DNA of 64,000 nucleotides, from the NCBI RefSeq assembly GCF_008801925.2, contig NZ_CP062804.1, positions 2,046,001 to 2,110,000 of the forward strand, written 5' to 3'. The notes below the pieces were generated by a model. The model saw only the letters and a list, made by a program, of their open reading frames with translations, searched no databases and was not told where the DNA came from. This DNA is from Cupriavidus basilensis (GTDB lineage: Bacteria > Pseudomonadota > Gammaproteobacteria > Burkholderiales > Burkholderiaceae). A program made the position numbers and the translations under genes. Shown here piece after piece: positions 33,257-42,998 of this stretch (its first letter is position 1; each line of letters begins with the position of its first letter).

Positions 33257-36200
33257 CGCAACCTTCCCAATATTCGCGCCCGCAGCAACATCTGCAACCG
33301 ACCCACCTGCCACGCCACCGGCCACCCCACCAACCACCAATCCAGCCAACTGCACCAACGCCTTACGATCGCTATCACTCAAACCAGGCTGATCGAGAAG
33401 CGCCTTACCAAAAGCCTCCATTGCCAGCGAGGCCGCCGCCCCACCTGCAGCACCCGCAGCGAAGCTGCCGCCGGCCGCCTGGGCAAGCAGACCACCCACC
33501 AGAGCATGGACAGCGGCCTTGGTGTCAGGAGAGGCGCCCACCAGCATGTCGCCGACCTTGCTATAAACCATCGGCGCCAACTGCTGCACCGGTTCGGCCC
33601 GGACCTTGTTCTCCTCCTGCTGTTCCTTCACCTTCTTCGCATCAAAGATCTTATCGAGAGCCTGATTGGCGCCATCCGTATCCCGATTCAAGCCAGCAAG
33701 CACTTCTTCCACCGTCTTGCCAGTCTTCTCCTTCTGCGCCTCGGCATTGGTGATGGTGACCGTCCCATTGGCAATGGCGCTCTTGGTAGTGCCGGCGGCA
33801 TCGCCTTCGATTGCCTTTTGCGCATTCCCCGCGGCCGTGGCCGCAAGGGTGTTCACGCTGTTCTTCAGCAGGCTCTGACCACTGTCGAAGCTGCCGGCAA
33901 TAGTCGACGAACTACTGCTGTACTCCGCCTTGTTCTCAATATCGCTGGTAGTCAGCGTGCCGGTGGTGAGGCTGTTCTTGCCCGCGTCGGCCGTACTGGC
34001 CAGCACCGCTCCCTTCAGGTCCGTGTTCTGCTTGACGTTGACCTGGAAGCCGCCATTGCCCGCGTAGATGCCGCTTTGCTCCCTGACCGAGTTGTAGGTG
34101 CTGTCGGTGTTGCCGCTCGACACACTGACGCTGCCGCTGACCGTGGTGCCGTAGCAGATCGGGGGCACGCACAGGCTGGCCTGGAAGCCGGATGACGATT
34201 CGCGGCTGTGGTAGTTGTCGGTGTCTTGCCGGCTTTCTACATTGAGGTTGCGCCCCACGTCTGCCCGCACGGTGTCGCCGGTGACTTGCGCGCCCTTGAG
34301 GTTGGTGTCGCGCCCGCTGGTGATGGTGAGCTGGTCGCTGGCGCTGACATGGCTGTTGTGGTTGGTGACGGAGTCGCCGTCGCCCTTGGCCTTGTTCTGG
34401 CTGGCGGCGAGTTCGAGCGTGAAGCCGTTTTGCTGTCCGCCGAGTGCGAGGCCCACGCCGATGCTGGCGTTGCTGCCGCCGCTCTTGCTGCTTTGGCTGG
34501 CGGTGTCTTGCGCGCTTTCCAGGTTGACGTCGCGAGCTGCGCTGAGGGTGACGGTTTTGCCGTCGATCTGTACGCCTCGCCCGGTGATGTCGCCGTCGGT
34601 GGCGTAGCCGTTGGCGTCCTTGCCGCCGGAGCCGGCGGCGACGATGGTGACGGCGTTGCCGGCCTTGACGGTGGTGCCTTGGTTGGCGCTGGCCTGGCTG
34701 CGGGATTCGGACTCGGAGCTGCCGCCGCCGATGCTGACGGTGGCTTTGATCAGCGCGGTGCCGCCGGTGCCGCCGCTGGCGAGGTCCCGGACGGTGCTGA
34801 CGCCGTTGGCGACCGCGAGCGCAGCCTGCGCTGCGTAGAGCCCGCGCAGGCGGTCGTTCTTGCTGTCTTCCATGCCGCGGGCGGCGTTCTCGATGGTTTG
34901 CGCGGCGGTTACCGCGTAGCCGGACAGGGCGAGCGTGACGCCGTACTGGCTGGTTTTGTCGACCTGGTGGCTGTTTGCGGTGTCCTTGCCGGGGTCAAGC
35001 ACCACGTTCTTGCCGATCAGCGTGACGTCTTTCCCGGCGGCGATATCGGCGCCGCGTGCGGTGAGGTCGTCCTTGGCGCTGATGGTGACGCTGCCGTTCT
35101 GGCTGACCACCTGGCTGCGGATGGTGTTTTCGGTGGTCTGCGCCGTGTCCAGGTGGTGGGACTCGGTACGGATGCCGACGGTGCCGGTGTAGCCGGTGCC
35201 GCCCAGGTCGCCGATCTGGCGGCTGCTGCTGTCGCTGCGCTTGGTCTTGCTGTCCTGGCCGGAGAGGATGTCGACCTTGCCTTGCAGCGCGGCTAGCGTG
35301 AGGTCGCCTTCAGCCGACAGGCCGCTGCCGGCGATGGTGATGTCGCCGCTGCGGGCCTTGACGGCGACGGTATTGCCGGTGACCACCGTGGCGTTTTGCC
35401 GGGCGGCGCTGGCGTCGCCGCTGGCGCTGGCTTTCTGGTTGCCGTACGGCAGCATGGAGACGCCGCCGTTGTTGGGACCGCCGCCGACAAAGCGGCCGAC
35501 ATCGCCAAGCGAGGGCGCGGCGGTGCTCAGGCTCCAGCCGCTGCTGCTGGAGCTGGTGGCTTCGCGGTAGCTGTCGGTGGAGGCTTGCAGCAGGACGTCG
35601 CGCTGGGCGTCGAGGATGGCGGCAGCGCCGGCGCTGACGGTGCTGCCGGCGATCAGGATATTGCCGTCGGTGGCTTTGCCGTTGGCGTCCTTGTCGCCGT
35701 TGCCGGTGGCGCGCAGGCGGATATCGCCGGCGCCGGTGAGCTGGCTGCCGCGCTGGGAGATCGATTCGGTCTCCACCTGGCTGCTGCTGCGGTTGCTGCC
35801 AAAGGTGATGCCCACCTGCGGCGCGGTGAAGGCGGCGGCGCCGAGTTCATTGAGCGTTTGCTTGGCGCGGGTGACGGTGCTGGGGTTGCGCTGGATGTCC
35901 TGGAGGTTGCGCGCCGTGTCGAGCGGCGTGCCGGTGAGCGCCATGGACAGGCCGCTGGAGCGGCTGCTCTGGCTGCTTTCCTGGGTGATGTGGTCCACGC
36001 CGGCCAGCACGGCGATGTTCTGCGCCTGGATATCGATATGGCCGGCGGTGGTGTTGCCTTCCTTGCGCCCGGCGATCAGGTCGCTGCCGAGGATGGTGGC
36101 GTCGCGCCCGGCGCTGATGGTGACATTGCCGTTGGCGGCGCCCACGGTGCTGCGCGCATCGCTCTGGGTGACGGCAACGGCGTGGCCGGCGCTGTTGGCC

Positions 36201-39200
36201 TGGTTGCTGCCCGCCGAGACGCCGATGCCGCCCTTGCCGGCAAAGGCGGAGAGCCCGGAGGATTTCTGCTCGTGTGCGTAGCTTTCTTCCCGGGTGTTCT
36301 GGCCGGCGGTGATCAGCACGTTGCCTTTGGTGGCGGCCAGGGCTACGCCGTCGGTGGCGGCGATGCCGCTCTGGCGCACGGTGAGGTCGTTGCCGGCGGT
36401 CACGCGCACGGTGTCGCCGCTGACCAGGCTGCCTACGCCAAGGTCGGCATGGCTGCTGGTCTGGTCGTGGCTGGCGCTGCGCGAGAGCAGGCCGCTGCTT
36501 CTGCTGCGGCTGTCGTAGCTGGCGTCGTGCACTTCCCGGGCTTCGCCGATGGTGATGTCCTGGGTGGCGACGATGCTGACGCCGGAGCCGCTCACGCCGG
36601 GCTTGCCGGCGCTGACTTCCGAGCCGGTCAGCGTGACGCTGCCCTTGCCTGTGACCGGCGCGGCGGTGATGCCGTTGGCTTCCAGCAGGCCGGCTGCCAG
36701 CGTTGTTTGCCCGGCTGCCAGGGTGGCGCTGGTGCCGCCTTGCACGGTGCTGCCGCGCACGGTTTCGTCGTAGGCGGACTGCGTGTAGGACGCGCCCTTG
36801 CCGCCCAGCGAGCCTTCGCTGTGGGCGGTGGTGTCTTTCGCGGCCGTGACGGTGAGATCCCGCCCGGCGATCGGGGAGACATCGCCGCCCGCCCCCACAC
36901 TGGACCCCGCCAGCGCGGCGTCGCGCCCGGCCACCGCCACCACATTGCCGCCTGCCTGCACCGTGCTGCCGGCCACCGTGCTGGTCTTGTCGTGGGCATA
37001 GCTTTGCCCGCCGCGCGAGACGGCGTCCTGCGTGGTGCCGAGGGTGACCGCGCCAATGGTGAGGTCGCGGCCGGCGCCGATCAGTGCGCCCTTGCCGGCT
37101 TCGAGCACGGCGCCGCTGAGGGTGACGTCGCGCCCGGCCAGCACCAGGGCATTGCCGGTTGCCGAAATCGCCGCCACCGCGGCCACGCCCGTGGCGCCCG
37201 CGCTGTAGCCGTTGGGCCCGATCGTGCGGGCTTCCGTGACGGTCTGCGTTTCGTTGACCACATCGCGCCCGGCTTGCACCAGGACGTCCTGGCCGCCGAT
37301 GCGCCCGCCCAGGTTGCGTACATCCTGCAGGGCCTGGACCACGGTGGTGCCGGTGGTGTCGCCAATGGCGCCGCGATTGACGATGTTGTTGCCGAGCACC
37401 TGCGTGGCGACGTCGCCAACGATGCGGCCGCTGTTGTTGACGTTGCTGGTGGCATTGAGCGCGACGCTGTTGCCGGTGACGAGCGCACCGGTGCTGTTGA
37501 GGTCGACGGCGTTGGACTGCGCCAGGTAGACCTTGGGCACCAGCACCGATTGATGCGTACCGTCGGGCAGCGTCACGTCTTGCGCTACCAGCCAGACCAT
37601 ATCGGTGGTGAGCTGGCGCATCTGGTCATCGGACAGGCCTACGCCGGGGGACAGGCCGAAGGCTTTGGCGTAGGTCACGCCGCTGTTCATCAGGGCCTGG
37701 TATTCCTTCAACTGGTCGGTGTAGCCGGCCAGGAAGGTACGGCCGGTTAGTGCCGTGACCTGGTCGCGGATGAGCTTTTCTTCATAGAAGCCGTCGCCGA
37801 GGCGCTTTTGCACCTGCTGCGGGTCCAGGCCGAGGGCGCCCAGCATGTAGTCGCTGGAGAGGAAGGCCTTGTATTGGGTGAAGCGTGAGTCGGTCTCGAT
37901 CAGGTAGGGCGTGGCCGGGGCCGGGCGCAGCGTGAACAGGCCGTTGACGGGCAGCGTCAGGTTGGGGATGCCGCCGGCGGCGGTGCCGAGCGTCTGCGGG
38001 CGGCTGGTGGTGCCGGTGGCGGCCGCGACGGGGCCGGCGCCGAGGGTTGGCGCGGCGCCGGCCGTGCCCGCGACACTGCCAAGCTGCGTGCCGGAGGCGC
38101 TGCCGCCGGCCACGCCGCTGCCAGTGACAGTCTGGCCGACGCGGTTGACGGAGCCGACGGTGATGTCCTGCGCGGTGGTCTGCACGGCCTGGTTGGCGGT
38201 GGCAAGGGCCGGCAGCGCGGCTACCGTGGTGGGCGCCTGGGGCGTGGTCGGATACGGCACCGTTTGCTCATCGCTGTTGCCGCCGGATTTCTGGTGCCAG
38301 TAGAACGTGGAGGTGTCGGTGGTGCTGACCGTCTGCTGGAGCACCGTGCCGACGTCCTGTACCCCGCCACCGGCGGCGCGCCGGGACAGGTTGCCGCCGG
38401 CGGCCATGATGGACGACTGGTTCAGGATGCTGCCACCGTCGCTGTTGATGCGGATCGAGCCCTGGGCCTGGACCCGGGCCGCCGCGGTGGCGCTGACCAG
38501 GCGGTCGGTGGCGACGGTGGTGACGGTGGTGCGGGAAGTCTCGCTGTAGTCGTGAACGTCCGGGCCGAGGTCGTAGCGCACGCGCACCTGGTCCGGGCGG
38601 AGGTGCTTGGCGGGATCCCAGTCAGGCCAGAAGGTGATCCTGTAGGTGGACCCGGTGTCCTGGATGTCCTGGTAGTACTGGGTAGGGTTGGTGGCAAACG
38701 GGCGCCCGCCCGGTCCGCCTTCACCGGCGCAGCCGTTGTCGCCGCACATCGGGTTGTCGTTGCCGACGTAGGTCTCGAAGGGCGGCTGCGTGAAGGAAAG
38801 CGTCTTGGCCGTGGTATTGAGATTGACCACGTTGGACTTTGGCACTTCGAGCGTGACCGGGGCGCGCAGCGCGTTGACCATGTCCCCGCTGATGCTTGCC
38901 GCCGTGGCGCGCCACCTCCATCCGGGGAACGTGGCACTCATGTGACCGTTGGTTTCTCCGTCACCCAGTCCGGCGAGCCAGAGCGAGAGCGTCTGCGTCG
39001 TCGTGGTCTGCGGCGTGCCCGCCTCCGTCACGATGCTGGTACGCGTGTTGTTGACCGTGCGCGCGGCGATGTCGATATCGCCGTCTGCCTCGATCGTTGC
39101 CGAGCGGTTGTTGAGCACGCCGACCTGGTTGGCCAGCATGCCGGTGCCCGGGTCGCGCGTGCCGTCGCGGGCGATCTGCAGGTTGCCGGCGCTGTAGATC

Positions 39201-39766
39201 AGCGCGCCGTCCAGGTTCGAGACGGCGTTTGAGGCATGGATCTTGAGGTCCTGCGCGGCGGCGATGACGGCGGCCGGGCCGGTGTTGCTTAACACCGCTG
39301 CCTGCACCTGCACGGTGTTGCCGATCACGGCGCCGGTGTTGTCCAGCGCGCCGCTGATGGTGTTGACGGCATTGCCTTCGATGCGTCCGGCGTTGGTGAT
39401 GGTGCCGTCGGCCTGGACGGTGGTGGCCTGCGAGTTGATGCCGGCACCGGCGGCGTTGTTCACATTGGCGCCACGCACGGCCAGGCTGCCGCCGGCCGCC
39501 AGCGTGCCGGTGTTGGTGACCGCGCCGCTGGCACGGAGTTGCAGGTCGCCGTCGGCGCGCAGCTTGTTGGCAGCGTCGTTGAGATAGTCGCCCGCTACGT
39601 TAAGCGCCAGGTTGCGCCCCGCCGTCATCTCGCCGCTGCCGCTGACGGTGCCGGCGCGGCTGGATACGCCCACGTCCTGGTTGGCGCGTACCGCGCCGCC
39701 CTGGTTTGTCATGGAGGCCATGGGTGAGCTGCACGTCGGTGCCGCCAAGCACGTTGCCGCCTTCAT
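32621..39766 (-). CDS. cdiA: CdiA/BcpA contact-dependent inhibition toxin, 3' part after frameshift
   Basis: This 2381-codon frame holds most of the exoprotein: FHA-type beta-helix repeats (residues ~1-700), hemagglutinin repeats (e.g. GSVTISAKDDLTARGADIAAGKDV), the pretoxin region and the C-terminal toxin. The natural coding starts in the upstream frame; homology of SMTNQGGAVRANQ, just after 39725, continues the preceding repeat. Junction DNA and total length (10378 nt = 3 x 3459 + 1) fit one extra base near 39713-39725. The ATG used here (39766) has no ribosome binding site, so this part may not be translated. The AT-rich toxin end starts after a TENNYL motif (~33256). A reading-frame break so far from the toxin would block CDI killing but not immunity. 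Confidence 0.9.
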   Translation of the reverse strand: MKAATCLAAPTCSSPMASMTNQGGAVRANQDVGVSSRAGTVSGSGEMTAGRNLALNVAGDYLNDAANKLRADGDLQLRASGAVTNTGTLAAGGSLAVRGANVNNAAGAGINSQATTVQADGTITNAGRIEGNAVNTISGALDNTGAVIGNTVQVQAAVLSNTGPAAVIAAAQDLKIHASNAVSNLDGALIYSAGNLQIARDGTRDPGTGMLANQVGVLNNRSATIEADGDIDIAARTVNNTRTSIVTEAGTPQTTTTQTLSLWLAGLGDGETNGHMSATFPGWRWRATAASISGDMVNALRAPVTLEVPKSNVVNLNTTAKTLSFTQPPFETYVGNDNPMCGDNGCAGEGGPGGRPFATNPTQYYQDIQDTGSTYRITFWPDWDPAKHLRPDQVRVRYDLGPDVHDYSETSRTTVTTVATDRLVSATAAARVQAQGSIRINSDGGSILNQSSIMAAGGNLSRRAAGGGVQDVGTVLQQTVSTTDTSTFYWHQKSGGNSDEQTVPYPTTPQAPTTVAALPALATANQAVQTTAQDITVGSVNRVGQTVTGSGVAGGSASGTQLGSVAGTAGAAPTLGAGPVAAATGTTSRPQTLGTAAGGIPNLTLPVNGLFTLRPAPATPYLIETDSRFTQYKAFLSSDYMLGALGLDPQQVQKRLGDGFYEEKLIRDQVTALTGRTFLAGYTDQLKEYQALMNSGVTYAKAFGLSPGVGLSDDQMRQLTTDMVWLVAQDVTLPDGTHQSVLVPKVYLAQSNAVDLNSTGALVTGNSVALNATSNVNNSGRIVGDVATQVLGNNIVNRGAIGDTTGTTVVQALQDVRNLGGRIGGQDVLVQAGRDVVNETQTVTEARTIGPNGYSAGATGVAAVAAISATGNALVLAGRDVTLSGAVLEAGKGALIGAGRDLTIGAVTLGTTQDAVSRGGQSYAHDKTSTVAGSTVQAGGNVVAVAGRDAALAGSSVGAGGDVSPIAGRDLTVTAAKDTTAHSEGSLGGKGASYTQSAYDETVRGSTVQGGTSATLAAGQTTLAAGLLEANGITAAPVTGKGSVTLTGSEVSAGKPGVSGSGVSIVATQDITIGEAREVHDASYDSRSRSSGLLSRSASHDQTSSHADLGVGSLVSGDTVRVTAGNDLTVRQSGIAATDGVALAATKGNVLITAGQNTREESYAHEQKSSGLSAFAGKGGIGVSAGSNQANSAGHAVAVTQSDARSTVGAANGNVTISAGRDATILGSDLIAGRKEGNTTAGHIDIQAQNIAVLAGVDHITQESSQSSRSSGLSMALTGTPLDTARNLQDIQRNPSTVTRAKQTLNELGAAAFTAPQVGITFGSNRSSSQVETESISQRGSQLTGAGDIRLRATGNGDKDANGKATDGNILIAGSTVSAGAAAILDAQRDVLLQASTDSYREATSSSSSGWSLSTAAPSLGDVGRFVGGGPNNGGVSMLPYGNQKASASGDASAARQNATVVTGNTVAVKARSGDITIAGSGLSAEGDLTLAALQGKVDILSGQDSKTKRSDSSSRQIGDLGGTGYTGTVGIRTESHHLDTAQTTENTIRSQVVSQNGSVTISAKDDLTARGADIAAGKDVTLIGKNVVLDPGKDTANSHQVDKTSQYGVTLALSGYAVTAAQTIENAARGMEDSKNDRLRGLYAAQAALAVANGVSTVRDLASGGTGGTALIKATVSIGGGSSESESRSQASANQGTTVKAGNAVTIVAAGSGGKDANGYATDGDITGRGVQIDGKTVTLSAARDVNLESAQDTASQSSKSGGSNASIGVGLALGGQQNGFTLELAASQNKAKGDGDSVTNHNSHVSASDQLTITSGRDTNLKGAQVTGDTVRADVGRNLNVESRQDTDNYHSRESSSGFQASLCVPPICYGTTVSGSVSVSSGNTDSTYNSVREQSGIYAGNGGFQVNVKQNTDLKGAVLASTADAGKNSLTTGTLTTSDIENKAEYSSSSSTIAGSFDSGQSLLKNSVNTLAATAAGNAQKAIEGDAAGTTKSAIANGTVTITNAEAQKEKTGKTVEEVLAGLNRDTDGANQALDKIFDAKKVKEQQEENKVRAEPVQQLAPMVYSKVGDMLVGASPDTKAAVHALVGGLLAQAAGGSFAAGAAGGAAASLAMEAFGKALLDQPGLSDSDRKALVQLAGLVVGGVAGGVAGGSVADVAAGANIGKVATENNYLKHTTDPSASQLEEFKSELAACKAATNCDPDTVYSRWSAVSRQNQAEAMASDRDAAADEWGRQIGWAVAAMSANPANYCSPGDGRCYSFVLQQAKEAAVVYRQAIAISQSLEMADGGVGRYGNNANALSPQDIKSIKSYEKLIKEHERKLADFVANPTIRLGIENLPPAIIERQHSARIRHLETEISTFRDNIDKLLKMAPKNAKN

Positions 39767-42700
39767 TGGCGAGCGTGGTGCTGGCCTGGTTGAGGGTCAG
39801 GCCCACGGCGCCGTAGATCCTGCCCCTGCGATTGTCCACGCTGCGGGTCACGCCCAGCGTGAGCGCGCCGGCCGCGGCGATCTGCGCGCCGCTTGCGTTG
39901 GCGAGATCGGTGGCGGCGAGGGTCACGTCGCCGTTGCCGCCGAGCGTGCCGCCGGTGTTGTCCAGCGCGCCGGCGGCGGTGATGGTGGTGGCGCCGTCGC
40001 CCGCGTTGGCAAGGCGCCCGCCGCGGTTGTCGATGCCGGATGCGGAGACAGTGGCCTTGCCGTGCGCGCCGTTGGCGGTGAGCGTGCCACCAGCGTTGCT
40101 CAGCGTGCCAGCGGCTGCGACAGACAGATCGCCGCTGGTCTGCGCCGTGCCGCCGGTGTTGTCCACCTGGCCCTGGCTGCTGAGCGACAGGCCGGACTGG
40201 CCGTAGAGCGTGCCCTGGCGGTTGACCAGGTCTGCGCCCGTGGTGACACTGGCGGCGCCTTGTGCGGACAGGTTGCCCCGGGTGTTGTCCAGCGAGGCCG
40301 CCTGCACGGCGAGTGCGCCGTTGCTCTGGATGGCGCCGGCTGTATTGCCCAGCGCACCCCGGCTCGTCAGCGCCAGGGCGCCGTCTCCGGCGTGCGCGAT
40401 GCGCCCGCCGTCGTTGGCCAGCGACTGCGCGTCCACCGTCAGGTTCTTGCCGTTGGTGGCCAGCGTGCCCGCGGTGTTGTCGAGGGCGCCACCCGCGTTG
40501 ATGACCGTGTCGGCCGTGCCGAACTGGTTGATGGCGCCGCCGTTGTTGGACAAATTGCCTGTGGTGCGGATGCCGGCCTGATCGCCTTCGATGCGGCCGG
40601 CGGCGTTGTCCAGCGACGCCGCCGACAGGTCGACGACACCACCGGACAGGGTGCCCTGGCGATTGCTGGCCGCGCCCGACACGGTGGCCGTTAGCGCTGC
40701 GCCCGCCGTGATGCTGCACTGGCCGTTGTCCAGCGACTGTGCATCCAGGCTGGCATCGCCCTTGGCGGTGATCTGTGCGTGATTGGCCAGCGTGCCGGCT
40801 GCCAGCTCCACCTTGCCGTTGCCGCCGATCCGGCCCGCATTGGCGTTGACCAAGGCTTGCTGCGCCTGGACCCGGGTCAAGCCATCGCCCGCATTGACGA
40901 TGCGCCCGGCGGTGTTGTCAACACGGGCAGCGGCAAGCGACATTGCGCTGTGCGTGCCGGCGGTTTCGATCCGGCCAGCCGTGTTGGTCACCGCGCCGGC
41001 GGCCCGCAGGTCCAGCGCGCCGTTGGTCTGGATGGTGCCCTCGGCATTGCCCAGCGCGCCACGGCTGGTCACGGCCAGCGTGCCGTCGCCCGCGTGCGCG
41101 ACACGGCCGCTGTCGTTGGACAGCGACTGCGCGTCCACGGTCAGGTTCTTGCCGTTGGTGGCCAGCGTGCCCGAGGTGTTGTCCAGGACGCCACCCACGC
41201 TGATGCGGGTGTCTGCCTTGCCGAACTGGTTAATGGCGCCGCCCCGGTTGGCCAGATCGCCCGCCGTGCGCACGCCAACCAGGTCGCCTTCGATGCGGCC
41301 CGCGGCGTTGTCGAGCGAGCCGGCGTTGACGGCGAGCGCGCCGCCCGCCTGCAGTTCACCTTGCTGATTGTTGACGGCGCCGGCCGACTGCAGCGTGGCT
41401 GCGCCGTGCGCCAGCATCTGTCCGCCCTGGTTGGAGACGCTGCCGGCCGTGATGGTGGTGCTGCCCTGGCTGGTCAACTGCCCCCGGTCGTTGACGAGCG
41501 CCCCGCTGGCATTGGCGCTTAGCGCCCCACCCGCCTGGCTGCTGGCGCCGCTGAGGTTGATGTCGCCCGCGCTGGCGGCGAGGCTGAGGTTGCCCAGCGC
41601 CGCGTTCTGGCTGCCGGCTAGCTGCAGCGCCGTGCCCTGCAGGCTGGCATTGCCGCCCGCGAGGTGCTTGCCGCTGGCCGACAGCGTGCCGGCCGCCACC
41701 ACGCTCAGGTCCGCCTGCCGGCCGATCGCGCCGTCGCCATTGACGCCCGCGCCCAACGTGCCGCTGGAGACCACGCTGCCCGCATTGACGCGCAAGCCCT
41801 GCTGCGCCGCCAGCGTGCCGCTGTTGCCGAGCGTGCCTGCGGTATCGAGCGAGACCGCCTGCGCGCCATAGATGGTGCCGCTGTTCTCCACGCCTTCGCG
41901 CGCGGCGATGGCGAGGTTGCCGGTGGCGCTGGTCTTGCCGGCGAGTTCCAGCCGGCCCTGCGCGCTGAGCGTCAGGTCGCCGGCCTGCGCGGCCAGCACG
42001 CCGCGGTGGCTCACGCCCACGCCAGCCTCGGTGCCGACCAGCAGGATCTTGTTGGCGTACATGCCGCCTAGCTGGCTGACATCGATGCCGATGCCGGGCG
42101 CGGGACCGGTCCCGGCAATGGGCGTGGCGGCCAGCGTGGCGCGGTCTACCTGGCTGGCGCCGGCGATGACGTTGAGGTTGTTGGCATGGATGGCCGCGTT
42201 GGCGGTGACGCTGCGGGCGATCAGGTCGACCTGGTCGACGTTGCCGGCGTTCAGCCCGGCGCCCTGCACCGAGATCTGGCCGCCGGTGACGCGGAAGGCG
42301 TCGAGGCTGCCGGTGCCGCCGTACACCGGCACGCCGGTGGTCAGCGTGGCGCGGCTGGTGTTGATGAAGCCACCACCGTCCACCATGATGCCGTTGGGGT
42401 TGGCCACCACCACTTCGGCCCGGGCGCCGGCCACTTCCAGGTAGCCGCGCAACTGGCTGGGCAGCGCGCTGGTGACCTGGTTGACGATGATGCGCGCGTT
42501 CTGTCCCGGCAGCAGGTTGGGGTTGCCGTTGACGAAACCGGCTTGCTGGGTCGACACGATGGTGGGCGAGTTGTTGAGGATCGCGCCGCCCTTGGGCACG
42601 TCGAACCGGGTGTAGGCGTTGGTGGACACGCCCGCGCCCGAGGGCCGCGTGATGTTGACTTGCGCCAGGCCGTTGCTGGTCTGGATCACGCCGGGGCGGT

Positions 42701-42998
42701 TGGCGCCGGCATTGGGCTCCGCCACGATCTGGGCAGTGGCCGGGGCAGCCAGCCCAAGCAGGGCAGCCGAGGCCAACGAGGCAGTTGAGGCCAACGAGGC
42801 AAAGCGCGCGCGCGGCATGACTGGCAGCGCGGCCGCCATCGATGCGCCAGGCGCCGGGCCTTGCCCTGCGCGGTGGCTGCGCCGTTGCGCGCGTGCGCCG
42901 CCTTGCTGTCCTTTTCCGATGCTGGCGGCCGATTCTTCAACGGCGACCAGCATCCCGCGATGCCTGCTGTAGACCAGGCGGAAACTGCCCTTGTTCAT
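39600..42998 (-). CDS. cdiA: CdiA/BcpA exoprotein, 5' part before frameshift (signal and TPS domain)
   Basis: The frame starts at ATG 42998 (MNKGSFRLVYSRHRGML), which is an extended signal-peptide region, and has a signal peptide cleavage near AATAQ (about residue 90). The TPS domain needed for recognition by CdiB follows: NPNL at 159-162 and NPNGI at 200-204, with VDGGGFINTSRATLT. Then come FHA beta-helix repeats, including two copies of a segment of about 100 residues. The frame loses homology after VQLTHG near 39720 and ends 40 codons later in shadow sequence. A truncated secreted filament could be made, but without toxin. Confidence 0.9.
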   Translation of the reverse strand: MNKGSFRLVYSRHRGMLVAVEESAASIGKGQQGGARAQRRSHRAGQGPAPGASMAAALPVMPRARFASLASTASLASAALLGLAAPATAQIVAEPNAGANRPGVIQTSNGLAQVNITRPSGAGVSTNAYTRFDVPKGGAILNNSPTIVSTQQAGFVNGNPNLLPGQNARIIVNQVTSALPSQLRGYLEVAGARAEVVVANPNGIMVDGGGFINTSRATLTTGVPVYGGTGSLDAFRVTGGQISVQGAGLNAGNVDQVDLIARSVTANAAIHANNLNVIAGASQVDRATLAATPIAGTGPAPGIGIDVSQLGGMYANKILLVGTEAGVGVSHRGVLAAQAGDLTLSAQGRLELAGKTSATGNLAIAAREGVENSGTIYGAQAVSLDTAGTLGNSGTLAAQQGLRVNAGSVVSSGTLGAGVNGDGAIGRQADLSVVAAGTLSASGKHLAGGNASLQGTALQLAGSQNAALGNLSLAASAGDINLSGASSQAGGALSANASGALVNDRGQLTSQGSTTITAGSVSNQGGQMLAHGAATLQSAGAVNNQQGELQAGGALAVNAGSLDNAAGRIEGDLVGVRTAGDLANRGGAINQFGKADTRISVGGVLDNTSGTLATNGKNLTVDAQSLSNDSGRVAHAGDGTLAVTSRGALGNAEGTIQTNGALDLRAAGAVTNTAGRIETAGTHSAMSLAAARVDNTAGRIVNAGDGLTRVQAQQALVNANAGRIGGNGKVELAAGTLANHAQITAKGDASLDAQSLDNGQCSITAGAALTATVSGAASNRQGTLSGGVVDLSAASLDNAAGRIEGDQAGIRTTGNLSNNGGAINQFGTADTVINAGGALDNTAGTLATNGKNLTVDAQSLANDGGRIAHAGDGALALTSRGALGNTAGAIQSNGALAVQAASLDNTRGNLSAQGAASVTTGADLVNRQGTLYGQSGLSLSSQGQVDNTGGTAQTSGDLSVAAAGTLSNAGGTLTANGAHGKATVSASGIDNRGGRLANAGDGATTITAAGALDNTGGTLGGNGDVTLAATDLANASGAQIAAAGALTLGVTRSVDNRRGRIYGAVGLTLNQASTTLANEGGNVLGGTDVQLTHGLHDKPGRRGTRQPGRGRIQPRRHRQRQRRDDGGAQPGA
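40316..40623 (-). repeat. cdiA internal direct repeat, copy 2
   Basis: Roughly 308 bp encoding SLDNAAGRIEGDQAGIRTTG through SRGALGNTAG. It is a second copy of 41018-41325, offset by 702 bp (234 codons), with high similarity including the motif NGKNLTVDAQSL. This points to duplication of a beta-helix segment. Confidence 0.8.
41018..41325 (-). repeat. cdiA internal direct repeat, copy 1
   Basis: Roughly 308 bp encoding SLDNAAGRIEGDLVGVRTAG through SRGALGNAEG. Paired with 40316-40623. Both have GAINQFG and ATNGKNLTVDAQSL. Confidence 0.8.

Noticed and set aside
35396..37750. Long plus-strand open frame (~784 codons) antisense to cdiA
   Set aside because: Low-complexity GAVA-rich product mirroring the repeat codons of cdiA; no start signals or family, and the cdiA strand carries domain structure.
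39600..39720. C-terminal tail of the cdiA first frame beyond VQLTHG as true protein
   Set aside because: The tail (KPGRRGTRQPGRG) is Arg/Gly-rich frame-shifted sequence; homology moves to the other frame.
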